Assembly (NCBI GenBank): GCA_002118135.1
Contig: BDIU01000070.1
Location: 124,001 to 188,000, forward strand
DNA: 64,000 bases
Origin: Trebouxia sp. TZW2008
Lineage: Eukaryota; Chlorophyta; Trebouxiophyceae; Trebouxiales; Trebouxiaceae
Direction: 5' to 3'
The notes under the pieces were generated by a model. It saw nothing but the letters and a program-made list of their open reading frames with translations, made no database searches and was not told the DNA's origin. The position numbers were made by a program, and so were the translations under genes. This document shows positions 45,901 through 57,100 of this stretch, one piece after another. Numbering within the stretch: position 1 is the stretch's first letter; every line of letters starts with the position of its first letter.

Positions 45901-48636
45901 CATCTCCCAGTGAAGCAAGGCTAGGATGCAAGTCATGTGCTTTTTGTTTGCCACTCAGTTGGTGGGCAGCAGCTGTAACGGCGTTTCTTGGGTCATATCC
46001 ATCACAAAATTGCTCGTACGTGTTCTAAATTTCATCCTGACCAGACCTTGCTTAGTTGCTTGATCTCATCAGGCCATCTTACATTGAAGCAAGGCTAGTC
46101 TTCTGCTCACTCTGCCGCTCAGCTCATTGCCGTCAGCAGCTGAAAAGATGTTGCAGCTGTGTCGTCAGGAACATGATCATCACAATTTTGCCTGCAGACA
46201 CACCATATTCAGTTCTGGCCAGACCTTGCTTGGTTGCCCCAATCAGGTCTTGGGTTCAAGTTCTGGCCAGGACTGAAGCTTGCCACTTAGCTTCATTTCG
46301 CTGGGAGCCGATACTGCAGAGCAGGTCATCTCCCAGTGAAGCAAGGCTAGGATGCAAGTGCAATGTTGCTTTTTGCCCCTCAGCTGATGGCAGGCAGCAG
46401 CTGAAAAGGTGTTGCATGTATCATCTGAAACATGACCCATCAATAGATGGCCATTACACATTCTGAGTCCATTTCTGGCCAGACCTTGCTTGGCTGCTTC
46501 ATCCAATCAGGACATCTCCCAGTCAAGCAAGGCTAGGATACAAGCTTCATTTGTTGGGAGCCGGTACTGCAGCGCAGGCCATCTCCCAGTGAAACAAGGC
46601 TAGTATGCAAGTCATATGCTTTTTGCTGCCAAGTTAGAAAGCTGTATCTGCATTCTGGTGAGTGTCAGGTGCTTCTTTGCTATTGAGCAGTCGATGGAAC
46701 ACGCATGGTCATTGAGAGGCTTGCTTACAGTTGTCATCTGTGTGGGAATCATTGTCTGCTTTTGCTGTGTCTTGTGTCTCTACCAGCTGTGTGACATACA
46801 AGCAATGGTCTGAAGGCTTGCAAAGCTGCACTACCATGTGCTGCAGTGTGTCAACAAGTTGCTTAGAGGCATAACACAGCGCCAAGCCATACCGTGCCAA
46901 CCTGATGTGACCTTGCTTGGACAGGTGCACCCTGTTACCCAACAGCAACAATGCAGGACCCTTTGCAAGCTGCCTAGCCTTGATCAGGTTGTTGCCCATA
47001 GGAGGCTTGGATGGCTTGGTCACACAGCACGTGTGTCACAGGACAGACTGCCTTATCAGTGTATGTTTGAGCAGTTATCAGGCACTCAGGCCAAGGGTTA
47101 AACCAGAGATACTTGGCAGTCAACTGTGTACAGGGACCTCTCCGCCCTTCATGTCCAATATAATTGGTTCAGGTGAGCACATGATCGAACTGGTTGAAGA
47201 CAGTTGATTGCTTCTGTACGTACCTAGTTGGGCCTGCTGAGCCTGCCTAGCCCACGTTTATGTTTAATGAATGAGTAGTGTGTCTGAGTCCAAAGGTCTT
47301 GCTTATGATCAAACATGATTGCAGCTGTCAAAGCGGCAAAGACTGTTTGTTTCACAGGAATACTGGTCGGTACCTTGGGAGTAGCAGGCTACAGAGATGC
47401 CATTGAGTCAATCCGCAATTTAGCAAAAGCCGCTGGAAAAAAGACCTATACAATGCTCATGGGGAAGCCAAATCCTGCCAAGTTGGCGAACTTTCCAGAA
47501 GTGGAGGTGTTTGTGATGGTGGCGGATCCTCAAGGCATGATTTTGGACAGCAAGGAGTACTATGCTCCCATCATCACTCCCTTCGAGGCGCACTTGGCCT
47601 TTGCAGAGGACGCTGAATGGACAGGAGACTACAGCCTTGATTTCAGCTCTCTCCAGGTGTGGATGGCTGCAACTTGCATAACGATGTCTAGGTTGAGCGA
47701 GTTGTGCTAGTCATTTACAGTTGTGTGGCAAATGGTGTGGATATGATGTCTTTTACAGCTTGAATGAACACCACAGCGCAGCTCACATGTTCAAGCATGT
47801 ATATATGCCTGCATGGCCTGAAGTAGGCCAGGCGACCATGAAATTGATGCCATCAAACATTTGTCATCAATGCCTCTGGTCAGCATGTGCATGCTGCATA
47901 TTAAGCACAGGAGTCAGTTTCCTGTACCCATCTGATGATGCGCTTATTCAACTGATCCTTTCCTTTGTGCCTCCAGCCTGCATGTTGTGACCACAAGCGC
48001 TTGATCCAGGGTCATGACAAGCCTAGTGCGAAGCCAAGGACTTCTCGACAGCCTCGCTTCTCCTTGCTGGATAGTGCATACCATGCCAGTGGGGACTCAG
48101 ATGTCCTAGGGGACGGCTTTGGTAATGGTGCAGTCCCAACAGACTCTGATGCCAGCAATGCCCTTGCTGTGCCTGCTGACCAAGCCTTGCAGCTTAAAGG
48201 TTTGTGACGTTATGCACTGGCATGTCAAGATCAGCTTGACAACTAGTGTCCCGTGGCTCTATATAGCAGTGCATCAATCGAGCTGCTGGTGTGCAAGCAC
48301 CAGTGGTGCATATCACTGCAGTACATAAGTGCATTGTATGAATCCTGCATTGTTGACAAGCCCGTGGGTGCTGAAGTTGTCTCTCAAAGCAATGTGTCTG
48401 ATGGCGATTTGCTTGATCATGCATGGCCAGAATTGGGATTGCGCCATTTTGTTGCCATACGCTTTGTGCCATCTGCAGGGCGTGACACCCAGGTCTTGTC
48501 AGCATCTGAGTTTCTGCAGAAGAGACGCACATATAGGGGTCTTGAAGCACCCATAGTTGGGGCAGAGAAAAAGCCTGTCATCAAAGCTACACAAGGACAG
48601 ACGGGCAGGGCTGCTCAGTACAAGCATGAACATTAA
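42941..48636 (+). CDS. DPH2: DPH2, diphthamide biosynthesis protein 2
   Basis: Partner of DPH1 in the iron-sulphur radical enzyme that starts diphthamide synthesis on elongation factor 2. Eight exons join in phase to 706 residues: 42941-43141, 43321-43401, 43675-43896, 44130-44839, 45235-45359, 47358-47656, 47977-48199, 48377-48636. Motifs: TRGFTKVALQFPDELLQMST, VFLLADTSYNSLSVDEVAAQ, ANGDCVVHYGRASMSPLS (conserved Cys region), PAYFVFG, MVWVGPDDVPTL, LKRRYFLVEKTKNANVIGIL, VGTLGVAGYRDAIESI, YAPIITPFEAHLAF and the end KRRTYRGLEAP with GQTGRAAQY. Exon 4 carries a low-complexity Ala/Ser/Thr/Asn/Gln insert of about 170 residues, coded by (CAG/GCA)-rich DNA, which makes the protein longer than usual. 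The acceptor of the last exon is weak; the frame and C-terminal homology support it. Divergent from the ApaG gene. Confidence 0.92.
45130..45182 (+). repeat. Echo of DPH2 exon 5 start
   Basis: About 80 bp before exon 5 (45235), a copy of the acceptor and first about 25 bases (CCTGTGTGGTACAGGCTGCA, then TTGAGCATGATATGACCCTG) matches the true exon start. Confidence 0.8.
45780..46625 (+). repeat. Three-copy repeat in DPH2 intron 5
   Basis: Copies near 45800-46040, 46195-46490 and 46495-46625 (partial) share CTGGGTTCAAGTTCTGGCCA, GCTTGCCACTTAGCTTCATT, CTGGGAGCCG and ATCTCCCAGTGAAGCAAGGC. GGTTCAAGTTC resembles the B box of RNA polymerase III promoters, so a tRNA-derived SINE is possible. No clear A box was found. 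Confidence 0.75.
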
Positions 48637-49110
48637 CGTAGCCTGTGAAAGCATGACCTGTAGTATGTTGTCTCTGGCGCCTCTTGAAGAATTGGCACAT
48701 GGATACGAGGATGCCAATGAAACCTGTAGTTTAGGCATTGTCTTTGATAGCCTTGCTGGTGCAGAATGAATGCATTGTGTTGCAAAGAGCTGACTCGTTC
48801 AGCCGGAAACAGGACACTCAGTGACTGTAGGCTCCAGCCAATTGGAAGTCCAATGATTTTACACAAACTTGCAGCATAAGTATGCATGCACTTTGTGTAT
48901 TTGCATCCAAACCACGTGTGACTTTGACAGCTCGATGATGAGACAATGTACTAGTTGACAGAGAGCAATGTCAGTCCAGACGAGCTGTCATGCATAGGAA
49001 ACTCTGTATAGGCTAGACCCTTGGGAGCACGAAAATCAAAACCTGTGCAGGCTGTAAGGACTGTTCTCTGGCTGAAGTTGGTCTAAAGCTAACAGCACAC
49101 GTTCCTGCTT
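48637..49110. other. Convergent intergenic region DPH2/kinase
   Basis: 3' ends of two convergent genes. A TGTAA, the usual green-algal polyadenylation signal, occurs near 49050 on the plus strand. Nothing else is seen. Confidence 0.4.
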
Positions 49111-52100
49111 CTAATTCGTTGGAGCCACCTCGATACCCTTCTGCTTGGTGAAGTAGTGCTTCATCCTGATCCTGATGCCCGCCTTTGTCCTGTCCTCCTC
49201 TGCAAGGACCTCTCCTGAATCTATGTACTGCGCCATCGGCGGCCTGGCCTTCGCACTCTGCATCAGAGACGTGAAAGAGCTGCCTGATGCCGACACACCG
49301 CCCAGTTGCTGTTTCAAGTGAGCCTGGGCTGCAGCCTGGCCGGCACTGACAGCAGCAGGAGATGATGCGTGATCCTGAGGGCGGTGCTGGTGCAGCGTCG
49401 CGGAGGTCGCCATCGGAAGGAACGGCTTGCCGACGGTCGCTTCCTGCACCTTCTGATCCAAGCGACTGTGTAGAGCGGTGCCGCTGCTGACGGACTTCTT
49501 GAGAGCCGCTGCTGAGGTGGCCACGTTGACAGGTGGCAGCTCGTGCAGAGGCGGCAGAGCCTCCACTGTGCTGATGACTGCTGGATGCAAAGGCGCCACC
49601 TCACCAGATGTGCGCATCTGTGCCACACTCTGCGTGACCGCGGCCTTCTGCTGGTGAGCTGCAATCCTGCAAAAACATCACCTCTGCCTGAACAATCATG
49701 TTTGAGCACAATGCACTAGGCCTTGCACATTGAGGCTGTGCTTTGCAGACATCAGGCAGCAGTTGCTGATGCTAGATCTAGAGCTGCTGAGCATGTGCAT
49801 GGTCCTATTTTGCAGTAACGTGCTGGACTGGCTTGCTTGACGCCTGTGTCACAGGTCAAAGTCATGATAGATACATAGCATGAGCAAAGGCATACCACCA
49901 TCGCAATACATTGGCTTCGGCATTGGTTAATTTCTGCAGACAATTATTGCCGGAGATACAAAGCGCAAATCAGTGTTTTGAAAGCAATTTCAGAAACTTT
50001 GTGAGAGGTTACCAGGGGTGATCCAACATCTGCAGAGCTGAGGGTCGAATGTGCGGCTTCTTTTCCAATGCCACCTTGACAAAGTCTGCCCACAAGGCAG
50101 AGTGCTTGGGCGGGTACACAATGTTGTTGCTGAACATGATCATTGTGGCTGTCTGGACCTCATCGTTCACTTCAAACGGAGGCCTGCCCACCACCAGCTC
50201 ATACGCTAGAATGCCTGTTGCCCATACGTCAACCTGCATTCATGCAGTATTTTCGGCACAAGCTTCATGTAAACTGTACGCAATGTGACAAAACAAGACC
50301 GTTCACTAGTTGACAAGCCTGCAGAAGATAATGGCCAGATGTGAGACTGTCAGGGAGGGTGCTGCGATGGACTGACTCAGTTACAATGGCATAGCAGCTT
50401 CAATCACACCATAGCAATGCACTGTGAGATGCATTGAAGCACATAAGCATGCACTGCACAACAATCTTCTGCTTGTAGCACAGTGTGACAGGGGGTTACG
50501 GTGCACTTTGGCCATTTGAGCCATCAATCACAAAGCCCAAGCCCGCAAAACTGCATCACAGGTACTTTTGGCAAGCAGAGATAGACGTGCAACACGCTTT
50601 GTTACCTTCTCATCATAGGGTCTCACACCTCGAGCTTTCAGCTCAGCTCTACCCACTTTGGGGCCTTCCTGGATGTCAGCAGTGGGATTCGCCAAAACCT
50701 GCATGACATTGCTTTTAGAATGGCTTTTGCTAATCAAGCTGCTGCTTGTGGCAGCTGTCTGAACGAAACTTTGCAATATTCTGCGCAGGAGGTTCCACAC
50801 ATGTCAGGTTCGTTATGCATGTGTGCATTCATAACAAAGTCACAAGAAGCAAGGATACAAGCTGTCTTCGATCTTTGACTGCAAGCGCATAGGCATCAAG
50901 CATTGCTAAGAGATTTGCATGTATTTTTCCCATGGGTGCTGTATGCGCAATGCTACAACTCAGCCTGAATGCTGCAAGCGCATAGGCGTCAAGCATTGCT
51001 AAGAGATCTGCATGGACGTTTCACATGGGTGCTGTATGCGCCATGCTTCTGCTCAGGCTGAAGGCTGAATGCCACAGATCAAAAAACGAGATTCTACATC
51101 CTTAGGCATGGTAACAGGCGCCCTTGTGATTAGAAGCAGCCTGAGAGTGAATGACGTTGTCGTACCTCAGGTGCCATGTAGTCTAGTGTGCCAGAGCGAG
51201 TGAAAGGCAGCTCCTCTGTTGACCTGATAGCCAGTCCCAGGTCACCCAGCTTCAGCTTTGTCTTGCCAGTCAGAAAGATGTTTTCTGGCTTGATATCCCG
51301 ATGCAAGATGTGCTGCTCATGCATCAGCACCAACACCCGCAGTAGCGGCACAATGATCTGTAGCACCAACACACTTGTCACTGGATGGCCTGTTGCGCAG
51401 CAGAGCTGTGACAGATGCCTGAAGCTATACTGACAGAATGCTGAGACGTTGGAGTGGTGCAGCGAGCCTGCAGAATGGTGTGCACAATGCTGTGCTCTCA
51501 CGCACTCTGCATAGAGATTCATGCAGAGACGGTTGATTGCAAGCCTACGTGTTGTGTTTGCATCAGCACAGCATATTTGCCAGACATAGCTAGACTGGAG
51601 AAAGCTCATGTCATTCAGATGAGCACACTGGATCCTTGAATTGCCATTGGTACGCAACAATAAAATATAAGCTGACAGGCACTATGGAGGTATGCTATCA
51701 TTCAATGCAATGGTGTACATAACAAGACACTGCATTGCACTGCACTGCACTGCATTGCATTGCATGGCATTGCATGGCATGGCAGGACATTGCATGCCAT
51801 CAAGACCTGCTCCTACCTCACAACAGACCCAGTGCTCATCTAGGGATCCGCCCTTGAGCAACAGCAACTTGAACAGATCACCGCCCTTGCAGTATTCCAT
51901 GACCAGCGTCTTGTGTGTGGGGTCCTCAAACACACCATACAGCTGTGCTAGTCCTTCCCCGCGCAAACAGTTCATCAACTTGATCTCCCTCTCCATACGC
52001 AGGAAGTTCTTGGTCTTCATCTTAGCCTTTTCATAGGCCTTGATGATCACGGTCTCTTTGCTGATGCTGCATAGCGCTTTGTAGACTGTGGAGATGCTGC

Positions 52101-52966
52101 AGCATGCACACAGCAATGTCAACAATTGTTCCTCACTGTATAGTCAGGCTTGACAACAGCAGAGAAAGAGAGAGTGTCGTTCAATATGCTTTAGCCCTCA
52201 AGAAGGCTGATCGCATGTGCCACATAGGGGCAATGACTGTATGTCCATGAGGTTCAGGCAGTGTATGACGCAGTGAAACACCCCAACTGATCTTGTTGCA
52301 CAAAGCAAGCATGCAGCCTCATGCAGTGCACTCAGCACATTGGTCAGGCTCTAAAGACCAAGCATGCTGCATTGGCAACGACATTTGCTGCTTTTGAGAC
52401 AAAGAGCACTCATGCATATGCATATGTTTGCTTGTGATGGGCCAGGTTTGAAGGGCATGTTCAATAGTGCTAATTGACAGTGACTGACTTTGCGCATGAC
52501 TTATGAATGCAGCAGGCTGTATAGACGCACCTGCCGCGATACAACTCAACCTTGTTCTGGAACTGTGTGATGCTTGTGTACTCTACGTCCTCTGGCAAAA
52601 TCTGCGCACCTAGCGTACTATCGCTGGACTCTGCTGCTAAGTGTAAGTGAGACAAGGCAGTAGTGTTTGCTGTGAAGCTTTTGGATGGACCAGCCTTGTA
52701 CAGCGCTGAAATCTTGGGTGACTCAACGACTGGCCTGTGACACCATCATGGCTAAGAGACTGAAGCAGTGAGCTGAACGCAGCATTGTGGGGTTTTAAGC
52801 AACAAAAGTCATACTTATAGATTGGAGCTTCAGTGAAGTGCGCCTGTCGCTTCGGAACAAACTCGCTCTTGGCTCTGGCTGCAACAGAGTGCTCTTCTGC
52901 GATAGCCAGGTCCGCCTGGTCGTGGCCCTGACCATTCTTGTCCTTGAGAATGGAGAATAAGCCCAT
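49111..52966 (-). CDS. Aurora/CALK-like protein kinase
   Basis: Serine/threonine kinase resembling Aurora-like kinases of green algae (CALK type). Seven exons join in phase to 565 residues: 52966-52815, 52734-52531, 52096-51817, 51357-51166, 50698-50606, 50233-50013, 49666-49111. The kinase domain covers about residues 105 to 381: glycine-loop region YRGSISTVYKAL, ATP-anchoring lysine in VIIKAYEKAKM, helix-C glutamate in MEREIKLM, catalytic loop HRDIKPENIFL, GDLGLAI in place of the usual DFG, activation segment FTRSGTLDYMAPE, and DVWATGILAYELVVGRPPFE. About 30 residues (LANPTADIQEGPKVGRAELK and on) separate APE from the DVW motif, longer than usual. The N-terminus and the tail of about 185 residues (Ala/Ser/Gln-rich) are non-catalytic. 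It looks active, since Lys, Glu, Asp and Asn are all present. Assignment to CALK is by overall likeness only. Confidence 0.85.
50880..51065. repeat. Two-copy repeat in kinase intron 4
   Basis: Two units of about 88 bp (GCAAGCGCATAGGCATCAAG near 50882 and its match near 50968) lie in the intron before exon 5. No exon part is recognised. Confidence 0.75.
51728..51792. repeat. Pentanucleotide satellite (TGCAT/TGCAC)n
   Basis: Period-5 array of TGCAT, TGCAC and GGCAT units about 25 bp downstream of the exon 3 donor of the kinase gene. Confidence 0.9.
52150..52345. repeat. Dispersed repeat copy B
   Basis: Partner of the repeat at 42125-42335, in intron 2 of the kinase gene. It shares a GAGAGAG edge, the GCATGTGCCACA block, a TATGTCCATG block and AGTGAAACACCCC, at roughly 70 to 80% identity by eye. 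Confidence 0.8.
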
Positions 52967-53850
52967 AGCTGGACGCTAAAGTCCCGGTCGACTCGCTAGC
53001 AGCAGTACACGCACTCAATGTATTGCTGCGCTTCAAATGCCACTGTTTTGTACCAAGCTGTGTTACTTCAGGAGGAAGTGCATGGCGTTCTCGCTGTAAG
53101 ACGTGTACGACCAACACACAAAAAGCGTCGCGACTCCCTCACAGAGAGACCCTGATAGCTCCCAGTCTGCAAGTTGTGTATCCTGGTGCAACAGGCATCG
53201 GGGCTTGGTGCGCAATGTGACAAGCCGCAGTACCAAGCAGGGTACAATCGAGATGAGTCACCAGTCTGGGCCACCTGGCCACCCCAACCCCTCAACATGT
53301 TTCCAGGGTGGCTACTTTGTTGCGCTACACAAGCTCAAGCGCGCAGTCATGTGTCGACTGTACATACACGGTTAGGTTGCGCATGTGGTTCACACTTATC
53401 AGCACTTGTTTACATTGCGCAAGATCATAGCTTGTCAAGCACAATAGCTTGCATTTGTACTGCAACACGAAAACCACTGGACTTCGACTTTCGACACGAA
53501 AGGTAAGATAAAGCCCAAGCAAGAAGCAGATCCCAAACACCAGCAGTCACATGTAAAGATGCATTAAAGCAATCATCATTGATAAACAGTCAGCCCAAGC
53601 CACTGCCTGGAAAATCATTCAATAAACAAAAACGTCAGCTCTAAACAGTGCATTTTGAGACACCTAAAAGTACATCCTGCTACATCCTGCTATACCTGGC
53701 AAAAGTCATGGTTCAAAACACACGTAGCACAAGACATACGCTGAAAGCATCAAATCATGAATTGCTGTAATGCAACAATGTGTGATGAGACTCCCAATCT
53801 GACTGTCACATTACTGGCCAACCTATCCAAAACCTTCACAGAAACACCCT
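52967..53850. other. Intergenic region upstream of kinase
   Basis: Promoter side of the kinase gene. Short open frames on the plus strand near 53100-53500 lack homology and splice support. No repeat is seen before the array that starts near 53855. Confidence 0.45.
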
Positions 53851-53854
53851 TGTC

Positions 53855-54182
53855 AGCAGGTCGCTCTGAATTGCCTGCTTGTGCCGGATCAGAATGGGCA
53901 ATTTACTGACCCATGTATGTCTATCAAAGTCAGATGTCATGCTGCCACACACATGGGATGCAGACTCCTGTCATGTCTGTCACATTACTGGCCAAACCAT
54001 TCAAAACTTCACAGAAACCCTTGCCAGCAGGTCGTTCTGAATTGCCTGCTTGTGCTTGGTGAAGACGAACAATTCACTGAGCCATGTGAATCCACCAGTG
54101 TCAGATGTCATGCTGCCAAGCACACATGGGATGCACATCTGTTATGACTGTCACATGACTGGCCAAACTACCCAAAACCTTG
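53855..54182. repeat. Echoes of the Kelch-BTB terminal exon
   Basis: Two decayed copies of the 3' part of the last exon (GGTCGCTCTGAATTGCCTGC on plus, near 53860 and 54032) lie just beyond the stop codon at 54183, spaced about 150 to 170 bp. This shows that the duplication also affects a terminal exon. Confidence 0.8.
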
Positions 54183-57100
54183 TTAACAGGTCGCTCTGAA
54201 CTGCCTGCTTGTGCTTGAGGAGGATGGACAGTTTACTGACCCGTGTCTGTCCATGAGTGTCAGGGGTTCTGGCTTCCCACCCTGATAACACTGCAGCAGG
54301 TGTCTAAGCCTAGGGTCATTGCGCAGTTGACTGCATGTGTCACTGCCCAAAATGCCCTCGAGCTCTTGTAAGCTATTCACATACTGCAAGCAGGCCTGCA
54401 AAGCACAACGCAACTTCATGCAAAACACAGCATGCTTTTCTCATGCTGCCTGCACCGTGCTTGACAGTACAGCATGTCACCACAGGAATGATGAATTGTG
54501 TTTGACAGCATGCTTGCCCATGTCATGCTTGTCCAGCGCAGTGGTACCTAAGAGTTTTGATTGAAGGCAAATGCCGTGCAATCATACAGGCATGATATAA
54601 TCCTCTGACCCGACAATGCATGCCAAAGCAAATATGAAACACAAATGCAACTTTCAGTCCATCACATGATTATGCATGCTGTGACACAGCTACGCATGCT
54701 GTAGCAATGCATGTACCATGCAGAACGTATAATGAGGACAACTGTAGTCAATCTACCGTCTCTGCAGATAGTTGGTATTGTCATGCAATGTGTACTGTGA
54801 CTGGCATCCCTGCCAGCAAGCAGGCATTCAATATTCATCACACAAGACATGGATGTTGCAAGGCTGGTCTAGCTCACCTGAAGCAGACCAGGACTTTGGT
54901 GGAGCTGAGCCAAATCTACTAGATCAAAGATGTTGTCAAAGCTGATCAGAGCCTTCAGAAGCCGTGTACACTGCTCATGAAGGCTGGTGATGGCGTATTT
55001 ATCACTGGCCTCAAACAGTGCCATGATCTCAGGGAGATCAAGCTCGGATTTCATGCGACCATAGATGTATTGTAGCATCAATTCAACTGTCTGTGCTTCA
55101 ATGTCACACATGACAATGCTCTGACTGTTTCCTGCAGCACAGGGCAGTTATGTTACAGACTGCCAAATGCCACAATCTCAGGTAGATCAAGCTCAGGTTT
55201 CATGCAGCCATAAATATACTGCAGCATCAGTTCAACTGTCTGTGCTTCCATGTCACACATGACAATGCTCTGGCTGGTTCCTGCAACATAGAGCAGATGA
55301 TGTTATAGACTGCCAAGTCTGGGTGGCAGCTTGATAAGTGATCCAAGGGTCCAAATCAAAGGCATCGTGGCTGATTGTGTATACGTGAAGCTTTGAGCAG
55401 TTTTGTATGTAAATCCTTGAGCAGCTTTGTACAATACGGCAAAACAGCTCTGCTCTGCTGCTAGCATGCAGTGTCTTAAAGGTGCACAACTCGAATGACC
55501 CGGTGTATGGAATACCAGGTCAACTCCACAAACATGACATTGCACAGGCACTGATCAAACACAAGATTGTGCTGACATCAGACTTGAATCCTGACAGCTC
55601 TTGCACAGCAACAATGTGGATGCAAGCATGGCATACCTTCTTGCATTTGGCTGCTGAACATGCTCTCGAAAGCAGGGCTTGCAGCAGCTGAGATAGCTCT
55701 GTGTGCATGCAGGGCTTGGCCCTGAGCAGGTGACATGACTCAAACTGAACATGCAACCATGACTTACCTTCTTGCATTTGGCTGCTGAACATACACTCCA
55801 AGACAGGGCTGGCAGCAGCTAAGACTGCTCTGTGGGCATGCAATACTTGGCCTTGAGCAGATGAATTGACTCAAACTGAACAAGTAAGCATGATTTACCT
55901 TCTTGCATTTGGCTGCTGAACATGCGCTCAAAGACAGGGCTGGCAGCAGCCAAGACTGCTCTGTGGGCACGCAGTGTTTGGCCGTGGACAGATATGGTGG
56001 CATCTGTGAACAGCTGCTGCTGATACATGGTCTGCATTGAGGAGCCTAACTGCCAGTTCATCAAACTGTGGTCTTCGAAGTCCCTTGAATGAGGTATCGG
56101 CTGCTGCCATATGCACTGTACTGTGTCGACCTGCTGCAGCCTTTCATACTCAGGCCTCATGTAGTCCAAGCCTGCAGGTAGGGAAAAGAGGTCTTGAGTC
56201 AGGCAAAGTTTTGACCGGCGACTGCTTTTGTGATGCATCATGCAGCTTGGCATGCTTTGGCACACCTGCATGTGCACTGTTGTGTGTCACAAACGACATC
56301 AACAATCATACATGCCCTCATCACTACAAGAAAGCTTGCAATCAGCGTCAAGGGCCGCGGATGCATGTTTAGCAGCGCAATGTGTCCATAAGCTTTGGGC
56401 TTGAGACTGCACATGTGCCGCAGCTTAATACAGCATGCCAAAAGTGAACTGAGACTTGCCCTCAAAGTTGACAACGCTCTTCTGTAACTTGAACAAAGAC
56501 TCAGCTATTCGGTGTGATGATGGCCTCACCGCCTAAGACAACCATAGCCTGGTTGTGACAGGTGGCCATGTGGTAATAGCGCGCCCGTGGTTCACTTCCA
56601 GTCAGCTTCACGCTGGTCCAGGCTAGCTTCTCAAAGTCAAAAAGGTAGAAGGAGTTGTAGGCCTCGCCAGTCCACAGCCCACCATATATACACCACTGAC
56701 CCTGGACCACAGTACCAGTGCAACATCAGGGGCTGCTCAGTTTGCACTCACACACCATGCTTTTCATTTACCACACGCCTCGGTTGTCATCATGCAGCAG
56801 AGCCTTAAAATAAAGAACAAATCATACATCCTGCAACAGATGCTGAACAGATTCTGTAGCAAGTCAAGCTCAGGCAAATTTCTTGCTGTATTACGGTAAC
56901 TGTTGCGTCCAGAGATGCCGAAAGCAACGATACTTCCATTGTCTGGGCTGTCTACTGTTTTGTCAGTGCGGCATTCACAACAGTAGGCAGAGCATAAGCA
57001 CAATGACAGCTGGGAGGAAGCGAGCCTGCAGCCCACTTGGTTGCCAGCATGTCTGACGCAAAGCGTCAAGCTATGCCAGCAAACTGCAAATAATGCCAGG

